Source: Streptomyces sp. NBC_00223
GTDB lineage: Bacteria > Actinomycetota > Actinomycetes > Streptomycetales > Streptomycetaceae
Direction of reading: 5' to 3'
DNA: 64,000 bases
Assembly (NCBI RefSeq): GCF_036199905.1
Contig: NZ_CP108109.1
Location: 5,207,501-5,271,500 of the forward strand
In this document: piece after piece, positions 33,245 through 43,562 of the stretch
Numbering within the stretch: position 1 is the first letter of the stretch
Layout of the letters: each line of letters begins with the position of its first letter
The notes under the pieces: generated by a model
What the model saw: only the letters and a program-made list of their open reading frames with translations
Told to the model about the DNA's origin: nothing
Database searches by the model: none
Made by a program: the position numbers and the translations under genes

Positions 33245-34417
33245 GTGGACCTGTTCGAGTACCAGGCGAGGGACCTCTTCGCCAAGCACGGTGTACCGGT
33301 GCTGGCCGGTGAAGTCATCGACACGCCTGAGGCGGCGCGCGAGGTGGCGGAGCGGCTCGGCGGCCGTGCGGTCGTCAAGGCGCAGGTCAAGGTCGGCGGC
33401 CGCGGCAAGGCCGGTGGCGTGAAGCTCGCCGCCGACCCGGCCGACGCGGTCGCCAAGGCCGAGGCGATCCTTGGGATGGACATCAAGGGCCACACGGTCC
33501 ACAAGGTGATGCTCGCCCAGACCGCGGACATCAAGGAGGAGTACTACGTCTCCTTCCTGCTCGACCGCACCAACCGCACCTTCCTCGCCATGGCCTCCGT
33601 CGAGGGCGGCGTCGAGATCGAGGTCGTCGCCGAGAAGAACCCCGAGGCGCTGGCCAAGGTCGCGGTCGACGCGATCGAGGGCGTGACCCCGGAGAAGGCC
33701 GCCGAGATCGTGGCCGCGGCGAAGTTCCCGGCCGAGATCGCCGACCAGGTCGCCTCCGTGCTCCAGCAGCTGTGGACCGTCTTCATCAAGGAGGACGCGC
33801 TGCTCGTCGAGGTCAACCCGCTGGTCAAGACCGGTGACGGCAAGATCGTCGCCCTGGACGGCAAGGTCTCGCTCGACGAGAACGCCGCCTTCCGGCAGCC
33901 CGAGCACGAGGCGCTGGAGGACAAGGCCGCCGCCAACCCGCTGGAGGCGAAGGCCAAGGCCAAGGGCCTCAACTACGTCAAGCTCGACGGCCAGGTCGGC
34001 ATCATCGGCAACGGCGCGGGTCTTGTGATGAGCACCCTGGACGTCGTCGCGTACGCCGGCGAGGCCCACGGCGGCGTGAAGCCCGCCAACTTCCTGGACA
34101 TCGGCGGCGGCGCCAGCGCCGAGGTCATGGCCAACGGCCTGGAGATCATCCTCGGCGACCCGGATGTGAAGTCCGTGTTCGTCAACGTCTTCGGCGGCAT
34201 CACCGCCTGTGACGAGGTGGCCAACGGCATTGTTCAGGCCCTCGAACTGCTGAAGTCCAAGGGCGAGGACGTCACCAAGCCCCTGGTCGTCCGCCTGGAC
34301 GGCAACAACGCGGAGCTGGGTCGCAAGATCCTGTCCGACGCGAATCACCCGCTGGTGCAGCGAGTGGACACCATGGACGGCGCGGCCGACAAGGCCGCCG
34401 AGCTGGCCGCGAAGTAA
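33245..34417 (+). CDS. sucC: Succinate-CoA ligase (ADP-forming), beta subunit
   Basis: The 390-aa protein starts [19 protein letters not shown] and has an ATP-grasp domain ([19 protein letters not shown]) and the C-terminal CoA-ligase domain ([28 protein letters not shown]). With SucD it converts succinyl-CoA to succinate with ATP formation in the TCA cycle. GTG start with GGGAG upstream. sucD follows after 21 bases. Confidence 0.98.
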   Translation: MDLFEYQARDLFAKHGVPVLAGEVIDTPEAAREVAERLGGRAVVKAQVKVGGRGKAGGVKLAADPADAVAKAEAILGMDIKGHTVHKVMLAQTADIKEEYYVSFLLDRTNRTFLAMASVEGGVEIEVVAEKNPEALAKVAVDAIEGVTPEKAAEIVAAAKFPAEIADQVASVLQQLWTVFIKEDALLVEVNPLVKTGDGKIVALDGKVSLDENAAFRQPEHEALEDKAAANPLEAKAKAKGLNYVKLDGQVGIIGNGAGLVMSTLDVVAYAGEAHGGVKPANFLDIGGGASAEVMANGLEIILGDPDVKSVFVNVFGGITACDEVANGIVQALELLKSKGEDVTKPLVVRLDGNNAELGRKILSDANHPLVQRVDTMDGAADKAAELAAK

Positions 34418-34438
34418 GGGACGAGGACACCGACAACC

Positions 34439-35323
34439 ATGGCTATCTTCCTGACCAAGGACAGCAAGGTCATCGTCCAGGGCATGACCGGCGGCACCGG
34501 CATGAAGCACACCCGGCTGATGCTCGCGGACGGCACCAACATCGTCGGCGGCGTCAACCCGCGCAAGGCCGGCACCACGGTCTCCTTCGACCAGGGCGAG
34601 GTACCGGTCTTCGGCACCGTCAAGGAGGCCATCGAGGCCACCGGCGCGGACGTGACGGTCATCTTCGTCCCGGAGAAGTTCACCAAGAGCGCGGTCGTCG
34701 AGGCCATCGAGGCCGAGATCCCGCTCGCCGTCGTGATCACCGAGGGTGTCGCGGTGCACGACAGCGCCGCGTTCTGGGCGCTCGCCCAGGCCAAGGGCAA
34801 CAAGACCCGGATCATCGGCCCGAACTGTCCCGGCCTGATCACCCCCGGCCAGTCCAACGCGGGCATCATCCCCGGCGACATCACCAAGCCCGGCCGGATC
34901 GGCCTGGTGTCGAAGTCCGGCACGCTGACGTACCAGATGATGTACGAGCTGCGGGACATCGGCTTCTCGTCCGCCATCGGCATCGGCGGCGACCCGATCA
35001 TCGGCACGACACACATCGACGCGCTCGCCGCGTTCGAGGCCGACCCCGACACCGATCTGATCGTCATGATCGGCGAGATCGGTGGCGACGCCGAGGAGCG
35101 GGCCGCGGCCTTCATCGAGAAGAACGTGACGAAGCCGGTCGTCGGCTACGTCGCCGGCTTCACCGCGCCCGAGGGCAAGACGATGGGCCACGCGGGCGCC
35201 ATCGTCTCCGGCTCGTCGGGCACGGCCCAGGCGAAGAAGGAGGCGCTGGAGGCCGCGGGCGTCAAGGTCGGCAAGACGCCGTCCGAGACGGCTCGGCTCG
35301 CGCGGGCGATCCTCGCGGGCTGA
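34439..35323 (+). CDS. sucD: Succinate-CoA ligase, alpha subunit
   Basis: The 294-aa protein has a CoA-binding Rossmann domain ([19 protein letters not shown]) and the phosphohistidine loop ([21 protein letters not shown], His in GHAGA). It is the partner of SucC in one operon. The usual length and all key regions are intact. Confidence 0.98.
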   Translation: MAIFLTKDSKVIVQGMTGGTGMKHTRLMLADGTNIVGGVNPRKAGTTVSFDQGEVPVFGTVKEAIEATGADVTVIFVPEKFTKSAVVEAIEAEIPLAVVITEGVAVHDSAAFWALAQAKGNKTRIIGPNCPGLITPGQSNAGIIPGDITKPGRIGLVSKSGTLTYQMMYELRDIGFSSAIGIGGDPIIGTTHIDALAAFEADPDTDLIVMIGEIGGDAEERAAAFIEKNVTKPVVGYVAGFTAPEGKTMGHAGAIVSGSSGTAQAKKEALEAAGVKVGKTPSETARLARAILAG

Positions 35324-35339
35324 GGCAGGCGCCTCGGCT

Positions 35340-36803
35340 TCACCGTGTGACGGCGTGGGTCCGTACCCCGGAAGGGGACGGGCCCGCGCCGTTCCGGCGT
35401 CCGGGGGTCAACGAACCCTGCGGGCCCTGCGGCTCCTGCGGGTGCGTCGACGTGGGGGCGGGCGGGCCGGCCTGGCGCGGCCCGGTGTCCGTCAGGTGCG
35501 CGGGCCCGATCGCCACGGCCACGGTGGCCGCCAGCGCGATCAGCCCGGTCGCCGCGAAGACCCCGGCGGTTCGGCGCCGCGCCCCGCGCTCGCTCGCGTC
35601 CCGTACGCCCTCGGGCGCTCCCGGCGGCTCCGCCTCCGGGTCCGCGTCGAGCAGCGCGCCCAGTCGTACCGGCAGTTCGGCCTCGTCGGCCAGATCCGGT
35701 ACGGCCGCGGTCAGCGCCTTCCGCGCCCGGAGGATCCGGCCCGCCGCCGCGACCGTACTGGCCTCGGCCTCGGCCGCCGCCTCCGGCAGGTCGAGCCCGA
35801 GCCCGTCGTAGAGCAGCACCGCGCGGCGCTGGGTCGGCGGCAGGTCGAGCAGCGCGGCCTCCAGGGGGCCGTCCGGGGTACGGGGGTGCGGGCGGTGGCC
35901 CGGGATCCAGTGCTGCCAGGGCGCGAGCGCGTAGTCGTACGCCGCCGCCCGCACCCAGCCCGCCGGGTCGCTGTCCCCGGCGACCTCGGGCCAGTGCTGC
36001 CATGCCTGGTCATAGGCGTGGGCCACGGCCTGGCGGGTGAAGAGGGGGTCGCCGGTGAGGAGTTCGACCTGGCGCAGGAGGGCGGGGGCGCCGCCGCGGT
36101 AGAGCGCGTCGAAGGCGGCTTCGGGGGTCCGGGCGGTCTGCGGCGCGCCTGCCGCCTCGCGCGGCGGGGAGGTCCTGGTCGGCGCGGCCGCGCGAGGCTG
36201 GGCTTCGCGTGGCGGCGTCTTGGGCGGCGGGTCGGCTTTGCGCGGCGGGGCTTCGCGCGAGGGCGCCTTGGCCGTCGTGGTCTTGGGCGGGCCGGCCTTG
36301 AGCGTCCTGCCTTCGCGCGGCGTCGCCGTACGCGAGGTGGACTTGGGCGGCACGGCTTTCGTCGTCGTGCCCTCGCGCGGCGCGGGCTTGGGCGTGGCGG
36401 CCTTGAGCGGCGTGTCCCCGCGGGCGGTCGGTTTCGCCGTTGCGCCCTCGCGTGGTGCGGGCTTGGGTGGCGCGGCTTTTGTCGTCGTGTTTCGGTGCGG
36501 CGCGGGCTTGGGCGTGGGGTTCTTACGCGGAGTGGCCTTGCTCGGCGGGCCCTTGCGCGGTGGGGCCGGCGGCGGGGGTCCGGGCGGGGCCGGGGGTTCG
36601 GCCGGTACGGGCGGCGGCGCGGGCATGGCCGCGACAGGACGGTACGTACGCGGCAGTACGTGCGCGGCGGCGGGGAGGGTGACCCGGGCCGCCGGAGCCG
36701 TGGCGGACGCCGCAGCACCGGGCTTGCGCGGCGGCGCGGCCACTCCCGGCTTGCGCGCCCGCGCCCCCTTGCGCCGCTTCTGCGACTTCCTGCGGGCGGT
36801 CAT
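35340..36803 (-). CDS. Sigma-70-like domain protein with basic Pro-rich N-terminus and one membrane helix
   Basis: The 487-aa protein has an N-terminal ~240 residues of repeated Lys/Pro/Arg/Thr units (for example PKPAPREGTTTKA), then a sigma-factor-like part: FDALYRGGAPALLRQVELLTG to DPAGWVRAAAYDYALAPWQHW, and LDLPPTQRRAVLLYDGLGLD as a region-4-like helix-turn-helix. Next comes a membrane helix (AGVFAATGLIALAATVAVAI) and a short outer tail. The layout suggests a membrane-tethered sigma-like regulator or a nucleic-acid-binding membrane protein, not a standard sigma factor. ATG 36803 is preferred; a start at 36992 would run across the divergent promoter. It converges on sucD. Confidence 0.75.
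   Translation of the reverse strand: MTARRKSQKRRKGARARKPGVAAPPRKPGAAASATAPAARVTLPAAAHVLPRTYRPVAAMPAPPPVPAEPPAPPGPPPPAPPRKGPPSKATPRKNPTPKPAPHRNTTTKAAPPKPAPREGATAKPTARGDTPLKAATPKPAPREGTTTKAVPPKSTSRTATPREGRTLKAGPPKTTTAKAPSREAPPRKADPPPKTPPREAQPRAAAPTRTSPPREAAGAPQTARTPEAAFDALYRGGAPALLRQVELLTGDPLFTRQAVAHAYDQAWQHWPEVAGDSDPAGWVRAAAYDYALAPWQHWIPGHRPHPRTPDGPLEAALLDLPPTQRRAVLLYDGLGLDLPEAAAEAEASTVAAAGRILRARKALTAAVPDLADEAELPVRLGALLDADPEAEPPGAPEGVRDASERGARRRTAGVFAATGLIALAATVAVAIGPAHLTDTGPRQAGPPAPTSTHPQEPQGPQGSLTPGRRNGAGPSPSGVRTHAVTR
35352..35390. terminator. Probable sucCD terminator
   Basis: 35352-35369 pairs with 35374-35390 (GGGGACGGGCCCGCGCC) with G-T pairs and one bulge around a GGAA loop. It lies 29 bases after the sucD stop and inside the end of the convergent minus-strand gene. 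Confidence 0.55.
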
Positions 36804-36967
36804 CGGGGCGTCCCGGGGTCGGGCCTCGTACCGGCATTTCCGTATGAGCCGTCGATCGGTAGAGATGACGATCGGAAAAAAGCACACATAAGCCCCATCA
36901 TGAACGACACGACGACTTTCCGCCCGCTGCCGGGGCAAAACGGGTGTTGTTGGCACGATGGGGGGTC

Positions 36968-38302
36968 GTGACGCACACGAGCGAATCCGCAACGGCCCCC
37001 GTACCGCCGCCCGACCCTCCCGAGACCGGAGCCGGAGCCGGAGCCGTAACCGGGCCCGAGCCCAGGTCCGAGCCCGAGTTCGACTCCGAGCCCGAGGAGG
37101 CGGCAGGGGCGAGAGCGGCGTGGCCCGCCGTCCGGGCGTCCGCCTTCGCCGGGGGGATGTCCGCGGCCGGGCTCGGGCTCGGGGCGGTCATCACGGTGGT
37201 CCTGCTGCTGTGGATGAGTTCGCCCTTCCCCGAGAGCGGGCTCGGCGGGGCGCTGCACATCGGCGCCGGGCTGTGGCTGCTCGCGCAGGGCGCCGAACTC
37301 GTACGGACCGGCACGCTGTCCGGCGACCCGGCGCCGGTCGCCGTCACCCCGCTGCTGCTCAGCGCGTTGCCCGCGTGGCTGCTCTACCGAGGTACGGCGT
37401 CGGTGGTCACCGAGGCCGACCCGGAGGACCCCCGCGAGGCGGCGCTGGTGGCCGGGCGGGTACTCGGCGGGTACCTCGTGGTGGCCGCGGTCGTGGTGGG
37501 CTGGGCGGCCGGCGGGTCCTTGCGGGTGAACGTGCTCACCGCGCTCTACGTGCTGCTGTTCGCGGCGGTCGCCGCCGGGGCCGGGGCGTGGAAGGGGTGC
37601 GGGCGGCCGGCGTTCTTCGGGGCGGTCGGGGAGGAGATCGGGGCGGCGCTGCGGGGGGCCGGGATCGCCGGCGGGGTGCTGCTCGCGGGCGGGGCGCTGC
37701 TCGGCGCGGTGTCGCTCGCGTGGCACGCGGGGGCGTCGGGGCGGACGTACGCGCAGCTCAGTGGGCCCCTCGTGGGACGGTTCGCGGTCCTGCTGCTCGC
37801 GGTCGCGCTCGTGCCGAACCTGGCGGTGTGGGCGGCTTCGTACGGGCTCGGCGTCGGGTTCTCGGTGGGGGTCGGCAGTGCGGTGGGCCCTGCGGGCGCT
37901 TCGGGGTACGGGTTGCTGCCGGCGTTTCCGCTGCTGGCCGCGTTGCCCCAGCCGGGGGTGGGCGGCTGGGTCGGGTGGGTCACGCTCGTGGTGCCCGGTG
38001 CCGCGGGGGGCGTCATGGGGTGGTGGGCCGGGGGTCGGGGGTGGGCCGTGTGGCGTACGGTCCGGGTCGTGGCGGGGGCGGGGGTTGTGTGCGGGTGCGG
38101 GTTCGCTGTGCTCGCTGCGTGGTCGGGTGGGGCGCTCGGTACGGGGACGCTCGCCCGCTTTGGGCCGACGTGGTGGCTCGCGGGGCCCGCGGCCCTCGCG
38201 TGGACCGTGGCGGTCGCCCTCCCCACGTCCCTCCTCACCCGCGTGGCCCCGCGATGCCGCCCCCTATGGAACGCGGCACTCCGCTTTCTCCCCCACGCCT
38301 GA
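36968..38302 (+). CDS. Polytopic membrane protein (DUF6350-type)
   Basis: The 444-aa protein has a short acidic, Pro-rich cytoplasmic N-terminus and then about ten hydrophobic segments (for example LGAVITVVLLLWM, LVVAAVVVGWAAGGS, LLAVALVPNLAVWAASYGLG). The GPAGASGYGLLPAFPLLAALP block is typical of the actinobacterial DUF6350 family, found upstream of purN. GTG 36968 follows GGGGGG. Function is unknown. Confidence 0.85.
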   Translation: MTHTSESATAPVPPPDPPETGAGAGAVTGPEPRSEPEFDSEPEEAAGARAAWPAVRASAFAGGMSAAGLGLGAVITVVLLLWMSSPFPESGLGGALHIGAGLWLLAQGAELVRTGTLSGDPAPVAVTPLLLSALPAWLLYRGTASVVTEADPEDPREAALVAGRVLGGYLVVAAVVVGWAAGGSLRVNVLTALYVLLFAAVAAGAGAWKGCGRPAFFGAVGEEIGAALRGAGIAGGVLLAGGALLGAVSLAWHAGASGRTYAQLSGPLVGRFAVLLLAVALVPNLAVWAASYGLGVGFSVGVGSAVGPAGASGYGLLPAFPLLAALPQPGVGGWVGWVTLVVPGAAGGVMGWWAGGRGWAVWRTVRVVAGAGVVCGCGFAVLAAWSGGALGTGTLARFGPTWWLAGPAALAWTVAVALPTSLLTRVAPRCRPLWNAALRFLPHA

Positions 38303-38362
38303 CGCCTGCGGCGCGCGTCACGGGTTGCCAACGGGACCGCCCACCGGGGCGTGCCGACGTGC

Positions 38363-39290
38363 CCCTTCTCTCCGCCGTCGCGGCGGGACGCGGGTTGGCG
38401 CGTCTCGGCGGTGCCGTGCTTGCCGGTCCGGGCGGTTCGGCGCCGCCGGGTCGCGTCGTGTGTCGTCTCGCCGTCGCGGCGGAAGGAAGTTGCCCTGCGG
38501 GCAACGGGGCTGTGGTCGAGCCTGCGGCCAGGCGGTTGAGGCGAGGGGGTGCGTGCCGGACGCGCACCCCGTTGCCGCCGCCGCGGCGGGACGCGGGGAC
38601 CTGCCGGTTCGGCGGTGCCGTGCTGCCGGTCCGGGCGGTTCGGCGCCGCCGGTTCGCGTCGTGTGCCGTCCCGCCGTCGCGGCGGAAGGAAGTTGCCCTG
38701 CGGGCAATGGCCCCTGGTGGCTGGCGCCGCCGGCGGGGTGGGGCAGCGGGTCGCCCCTGTGGCCAGGCGGCGCCGTTGCCTTGGGCAACAGGGGTGAGGG
38801 GGTGCCGGCGCGCGCCTTCTCTCCGCCGCGGCGGCGGGACGCGGGTTGCCGGTTATCGGCGGTGCCGTGCTGCCGGTTCGGCGCCGCCGGTTCGCGTCGT
38901 GTGCCGTCCCGCCGTTGCGGCGGAAGGAAGTTGCCCTGCGGGCAATGGCCCCTGGTGGCTGGCGCCGCCGGGGCGGCGGGGTGGGGCAGCGGGTCGCTCC
39001 TGTGGCCAGGCGGCGCCGTTGCCTTGGGCAACAGGGGTGAGGGGGTGCCGACGCACCCCTTCTCTCCGCCGCCGCGGCGGGACGCGGGTTGGCGCGTCTC
39101 GGCGGTGCCGTGCTGCCGGTCCGGGCGGTTCGGCGCCGCCGGGTTGCGTCGTGTGTCGTCTCGCCGTCGCGGCGGCAAGAAGTTGGGCAACGGCACCTGC
39201 CGGGCGTCCGCCCCCGGCCGTCGGGGGCGTGCCGACGTGTGCTCTTCCGCCCCGGCGGCAAGAAGCGCCCGGGCCCCGGGGGCGGGCCGG
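38363..39290. repeat. Four imperfect ~245-bp tandem repeats, non-coding
   Basis: Units begin near 38363, 38566, 38813 and 39055 with a CTTCTCTCCGCCGCGGCGGG-like string. Each then has GGCGGTGCCGTGCTGCCGGT, TTCGGCGCCGCCGG and CGTCGCGGCGGAAGGAAG; three of the four continue with the palindrome TTGCCCTGCGGGCAA, and units 2 and 3 also contain TTGCCTTGGGCAAC. Arg/Ala/Pro-rich frames run through on both strands, but the paired frames simply mirror the repeats. The tract fills the 995-base gap between convergent genes. I regard it as an expanded non-coding repeat. Confidence 0.75.
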
Positions 39291-39297
39291 GGACGGC

Positions 39298-40071
39298 CTA
39301 GTCGTGGAGGGCGGGGAGGTCGCGGAGGGGGCCCGGGAGGAGTTTTTGGCAGGCATGGGAGGCCGGCGCCGTCAACGCGTCCGCCTTGCACGCGTAGTAG
39401 TCGCGGTACGCGAAGTGGAAGCTGTACGTCGCCGCCACCACCGCCAGCGCGAGCGCACTCGTCACGATCCCGCTCCACACCGCCGTACGGAACGACCGCT
39501 GCGCCTCCGGCCCCGGCGCCGGCGGCGCCGGCCGCGGGCTCTGCGCCGCCTCCGCCAGCGCGGAAGCCGCCGCCGCCCGCGCCGCCGCACGGTCCGCCGG
39601 GGACATCCGCAGCGCGCTGATCCCCCAGTAGAGCGCCAGCGCCCCGAGCAGCAGACCGACCGCGGTCCACCCGAGGAGCGCGAAGATCAGCCCCCACCCG
39701 CCGCACACCAGGGCGTAACGCGACCGCCGGTGCGCCGGATCCGTCGGGTCGAAGCGCGGCCCCGTGCCCTGCGGCCCGCTCGGCCCCTGCCCGCCGCCCT
39801 CCGGCCGCCGGGCGAAGGGGTCCGGCCGCCCGGACTGCGGCTGCTGGCTGCTCCACTGGCTGCCCCACGCGGTAGGCGCCCCGGACGGTGCCGCGGACGG
39901 CGGCCCGGAAGGAGCCCCGTCCGTAGACCCCTCGGTCCCGGCCCCCGGCTCCTCCGGCTGCCGCGGCTGCCACGGCCGGTCCTCCGCCCCCTCGGGCGGA
40001 GGCGCGAACGGGTTGTCCCGCTGATCGCCCTCGGGCGCGCGCAGCACGAGATGATTGCGTTCGCTGCTCAT
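39298..40071 (-). CDS. Pro-rich double-membrane-helix protein
   Basis: The ~257-aa protein starts MSSERNHLVLRAPEGDQRDN (ATG 40071; the in-frame ATG 40086 is an alternative, and neither has a strong ribosome site). It has a long Pro/Gly/Ser-rich cytoplasmic part, then hydrophobic segments YALVCGGWGLIFALLGW, VGLLLGALALYWGISAL and VWSGIVTSALALAVVAATYS, and a short tail with two Cys (YYACKADAL and HACQKLL) probably outside. The gene lies upstream of and divergent from purN. Function is unknown. Confidence 0.78.
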   Translation of the reverse strand: MSSERNHLVLRAPEGDQRDNPFAPPPEGAEDRPWQPRQPEEPGAGTEGSTDGAPSGPPSAAPSGAPTAWGSQWSSQQPQSGRPDPFARRPEGGGQGPSGPQGTGPRFDPTDPAHRRSRYALVCGGWGLIFALLGWTAVGLLLGALALYWGISALRMSPADRAAARAAAASALAEAAQSPRPAPPAPGPEAQRSFRTAVWSGIVTSALALAVVAATYSFHFAYRDYYACKADALTAPASHACQKLLPGPLRDLPALHD

Positions 40072-40344
40072 GATGTGATGCGCCATCCCCTTGGGCTCGA
40101 CTCCTCGTAGCGAGTAGCTGACACGTGCTTTCAGGTCGCTCTGACTCGCGCACCGGGGGCGCGCGGAGTCCCGCTCTCTCGGCAGACGCTACCGTCCGCG
40201 CGCTCCCCCGTCCCGTGGGGGCTGTCCGTAGTGCCGGTATCGTTGCTGACGGACGGCGGCCTCGTAGGGTTCCCCGGAATCCGAGCGGCCCCCTTCTCGT
40301 ACGATCATCCAACATCCAGTACCGCCCCGAGAGAGCCCCCGCCA

Positions 40345-40968
40345 GTGGCCCCCCGTACCCCCGCCCGCCTTGTCGTCCTCGTCTCCGGTTCGGGTACGAA
40401 CCTGCAGGCGCTGCTCGACGCCATCGACAACGACCCCTCCTACGGCGCCCGGATCGTCGCGGTCGGCGCCGACCGCGACAACATCGCCGGGCTGGAGCGC
40501 GCCGAGCGCGCCGGACTGCCCACCTTCGTCGTCAGGGTGAAGGACCACGAGGACCGGGCCGCCTGGGACCGGGCCCTCACCGCGGCGACCGCCGGGTACG
40601 AGCCCGACCTCGTGGTCTCGGCCGGTTTTATGAAGATCGTCGGCAAGGAGTTCCTGGCCAGGTTCGGGGGGCGGTTCATGAACACGCACCCCGCGCTCCT
40701 GCCGAGTTTCCCCGGTGCGCACGGCGTGCGCGACGCGCTCGCGTACGGCGCGAAGGTGACCGGGTGCACCGTCCACTTCGTCGACGACGGCGTCGACACC
40801 GGCCCGGTCATCGCCCAGAGCGTGGTCGAGGTCCGGCCGGACGACACGGAAGAAGCGCTCCACGAGCGCATCAAGGAAGTCGAGCGAGGACTGCTCGTCG
40901 ACGTTGTGGGGCGGCTGTCGCGCGACGGCTACCGCATTGAGGGACGAAAGGTACTGATTCCGGCATGA
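40345..40968 (+). CDS. purN: Phosphoribosylglycinamide formyltransferase
   Basis: The 207-aa folate-dependent GART (10-formyl-THF) has [18 protein letters not shown] for phosphate binding, [18 protein letters not shown] with the catalytic Asn/His and [10 protein letters not shown]. It forms formyl-GAR in purine synthesis. GTG 40345 is used; upstream in-frame starts would precede the likely promoter. Its stop overlaps the purH start (ATGA). Confidence 0.96.
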   Translation: MAPRTPARLVVLVSGSGTNLQALLDAIDNDPSYGARIVAVGADRDNIAGLERAERAGLPTFVVRVKDHEDRAAWDRALTAATAGYEPDLVVSAGFMKIVGKEFLARFGGRFMNTHPALLPSFPGAHGVRDALAYGAKVTGCTVHFVDDGVDTGPVIAQSVVEVRPDDTEEALHERIKEVERGLLVDVVGRLSRDGYRIEGRKVLIPA

Positions 40969-42545
40969 GCGCCGAGCGCAGCACGCAGAACGACGGCACG
41001 AAGCGGCCCTTCCGCCGCGCGCTGATCAGCGTCTACGACAAGACCGGCTTGGAGGAGCTGGCCCGCGGCCTGCACGACGCGGGCGTCGAGCTGGTGTCGA
41101 CCGGCTCGACCGCCGGGCGGATCGCCGCCGCCGGCCTGCCGGTGACGAAGGTCGAGGAGCTGACCGGCTTCCCGGAGTGCCTGGACGGCCGGGTCAAGAC
41201 GCTGCACCCCAAGGTGCACGCGGGCATCCTCGCCGACCTGCGGCTCGACGACCACCGCCGACAGCTCGACGAGCTGGGCGTACGGCCGTTCGAGCTGGTC
41301 GTGGTGAACCTCTACCCCTTCCGCGAGACGGTCGCCTCGGGCGCGAGCGACGACGAGTGCGTCGAGCAGATCGACATCGGCGGCCCCTCGATGGTCCGCG
41401 CCGCCGCGAAGAACCACCCGAGCGTCGCGGTGGTCACCAGCCCCGACCGGTACGCGGACGTACTCGCCGCGGCCACCGACGGCGGCTTCGACCTCACGAC
41501 CCGCAAGCGGCTGGCCGCCGAGGCGTTCGCGCACACGGCCGCGTACGACGTGACCGTCGCCTCCTGGTTCGCCGAGGGCTACGCGGCCGACGACAGCGGC
41601 TTCCCCGCGTTCACCGGCGGCACGTACACCCGTCAGCACACCCTGCGCTACGGCGAGAACCCGCACCAGGGCGCGGCGCTCTACGTCGACGGCAGCGGCA
41701 CGGGCCTGGCGGGCGCCGAGCAGCTGCACGGCAAGGAGATGTCGTACAACAACTACACGGACACCGAGGCCGCGCGCCGGGCCGCGTACGACCACGAGCA
41801 GACCTGCGTGGCGATCGTCAAGCACGCCAACCCGTGCGGGATCGCGGTGGGCGCGGATGTCGCCGAGGCGCACCGCAGGGCGCACGCCTGTGACCCGCTG
41901 TCGGCGTACGGCGGTGTGATCGCGGTCAACCGGCCGGTGTCGGTGGCGATGGCCGAGCAGGTCGCGGAGATCTTCACCGAGGTGATCGTCGCCCCGGCGT
42001 ACGAGGACGGCGCCGTCGAGGTGCTGGCCCGCAAGAAGAACATCCGGGTGCTGCGCTGCCCCGACGCGCCCGGGGCGGTGACCGAGCAGCGGCCGATCGA
42101 GGGCGGTGTGCTGGTCCAGGTCAAGGACCGCCTCCAGGCCGAGGGCGACGACCCGACCACCTGGACGCTGGCCACCGGCGACCCGCTGCCCGAAGAGGAG
42201 CTGGCCGAGCTGGCGTTCGCCTGGCGCGCCTGCCGGGCCGTGAAGTCCAACGCGATCCTGCTCGCCAAGGGCGGCGCCACGGTCGGCGTCGGCATGGGCC
42301 AGGTCAACCGGGTCGACTCCGCGAAGCTCGCGGTCGAGCGGGCGGGCGCCGAGCGCGCCGCGGGCTCGTACGCGGCCTCCGACGCGTTCTTCCCGTTCCC
42401 CGACGGGCTGGAGGTGCTGACCGCCGCGGGCGTCAAGGCCGTGGCCCAGCCCGGTGGTTCGATCCGCGACGAGGCGGTCGTGGAGGCCGCGCGCAAGGCG
42501 GGCGTGACGATGTACCTCACCGGTACGCGGCACTTCTTCCACTGA
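40965..42545 (+). CDS. purH: Bifunctional AICAR transformylase/IMP cyclohydrolase
   Basis: The 526-aa protein has an N-terminal IMP cyclohydrolase ([32 protein letters not shown]) and a C-terminal AICAR transformylase ([48 protein letters not shown]). It carries out the last two steps of IMP synthesis. Intact, and coupled to purN by an ATGA overlap. Confidence 0.98.
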   Translation: MSAERSTQNDGTKRPFRRALISVYDKTGLEELARGLHDAGVELVSTGSTAGRIAAAGLPVTKVEELTGFPECLDGRVKTLHPKVHAGILADLRLDDHRRQLDELGVRPFELVVVNLYPFRETVASGASDDECVEQIDIGGPSMVRAAAKNHPSVAVVTSPDRYADVLAAATDGGFDLTTRKRLAAEAFAHTAAYDVTVASWFAEGYAADDSGFPAFTGGTYTRQHTLRYGENPHQGAALYVDGSGTGLAGAEQLHGKEMSYNNYTDTEAARRAAYDHEQTCVAIVKHANPCGIAVGADVAEAHRRAHACDPLSAYGGVIAVNRPVSVAMAEQVAEIFTEVIVAPAYEDGAVEVLARKKNIRVLRCPDAPGAVTEQRPIEGGVLVQVKDRLQAEGDDPTTWTLATGDPLPEEELAELAFAWRACRAVKSNAILLAKGGATVGVGMGQVNRVDSAKLAVERAGAERAAGSYAASDAFFPFPDGLEVLTAAGVKAVAQPGGSIRDEAVVEAARKAGVTMYLTGTRHFFH

Positions 42546-42574
42546 TCCGCGCCCGGTAGCGACGCGAGACGGCC

Positions 42575-42612
42575 GGAGGCCGCACCCCCTGAGCAACGGG
42601 GGTGCGGCCTCC
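42575..42612. terminator. Bidirectional terminator after purNH
   Basis: GGAGGCCGCACCCCC (42575-42589) pairs perfectly over 15 bp with 42598-42612 around an 8-base loop. It lies between convergent purH and the RDD-family gene. Confidence 0.9.
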
Positions 42613-42646
42613 AGGTCGTACCGGGCTAAGGACCCGGCCGGGTCGG

Positions 42647-43348
42647 TCAGGACCGGTCCTTGATGACCACCGTGTGCACGATCTTGTCGGTGAAGGTCTG
42701 GTTCTTGTTGTCCCACAGCGGCCACAGGTAGCCGAGGTAGCAGGCGGCACCGTCCACCACGTGCAGCAGTCGGCGGCCGAAGGCGAGGCCGAAGCCCAGC
42801 GTGGCGCCGTCGTACTCCTTGAGCAGCCGGATGCCGACGATCCGCTTGCCGGGGGTCTGGCCCGTCTTGCCCTCGCGGTAGCAGAGGTAGAGGGCGGCGA
42901 TCAGGGAGAGCACGGCGCCGATGGCGATCAGCCCGAGAGCGCTGCCCGGGAGGTCCGGGGTCGGGCAGTCGGCCGAGGAAGTGCCCGCGCGGTCGCAGGC
43001 GTCCTGCGCGTCGATGAACTTGCTGATGAACTGCACATATCCGGCCATGATGAGGCCGATCGGTATGAGCATGAACATCAGGCCGTCGAGCAGTGTCGCA
43101 CCCACCCGGGCGCCCCAGCTCGCCAGCGGTGGCATGCCGGGCGGCAGGCCGTTCTGCGGGTAGTAGGGCGTGGGACCGCCGGGCGGCTGCGGATAGGCGG
43201 CGTAAGGGTCCGGCTGGCCGCCGTACGGTCCCTGCTGCGGATACGAGGGCTGCTGCGGATAACCGTACGGCTGCTGCGGCGGCGGACTGCCGTACGGCTG
43301 CTGCGGCTGGCCGCCGTAGGGGTTCGCGGGGTCGGGGGGCTGGGTCAC
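42647..43348 (-). CDS. RDD-family membrane protein
   Basis: The 233-aa protein has a Pro/Gln/Tyr/Gly-rich N-terminal ~75 residues ([20 protein letters not shown]), then an RDD domain with [19 protein letters not shown], membrane helices and [20 protein letters not shown] 43348 has AAAGG nine bases upstream; ATG 43357 is the alternative. RDD proteins are mostly of unknown transport function. It is convergent with purH and divergent from folD. Confidence 0.9.
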   Translation of the reverse strand: MTQPPDPANPYGGQPQQPYGSPPPQQPYGYPQQPSYPQQGPYGGQPDPYAAYPQPPGGPTPYYPQNGLPPGMPPLASWGARVGATLLDGLMFMLIPIGLIMAGYVQFISKFIDAQDACDRAGTSSADCPTPDLPGSALGLIAIGAVLSLIAALYLCYREGKTGQTPGKRIVGIRLLKEYDGATLGFGLAFGRRLLHVVDGAACYLGYLWPLWDNKNQTFTDKIVHTVVIKDRS

Positions 43349-43562
43349 GTGCGGCATCCTTTGGGCGGGGACGGGCGTTTCCGGGGACGCGGCACATCGT
43401 GGGGCCCCGGCCGGGTGGTACGCAAGGGACAATGTTGTCCGGCGCCGGCGGACGGTCCGCGTCCGGGGTGCGGGCGGTCCCGGTCCGGTCCCGGCGGGCG
43501 GGCGTTGTCCGGGGTGCGGGCGGATTGGTCGGGCGCGGTGCGGATCGGCGAGTATGGGGGGC

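Noticed and set aside
38363-39290. CRISPR array
   Set aside because: Units are about 245 bp, imperfect and without unique short spacers; no cas genes nearby.
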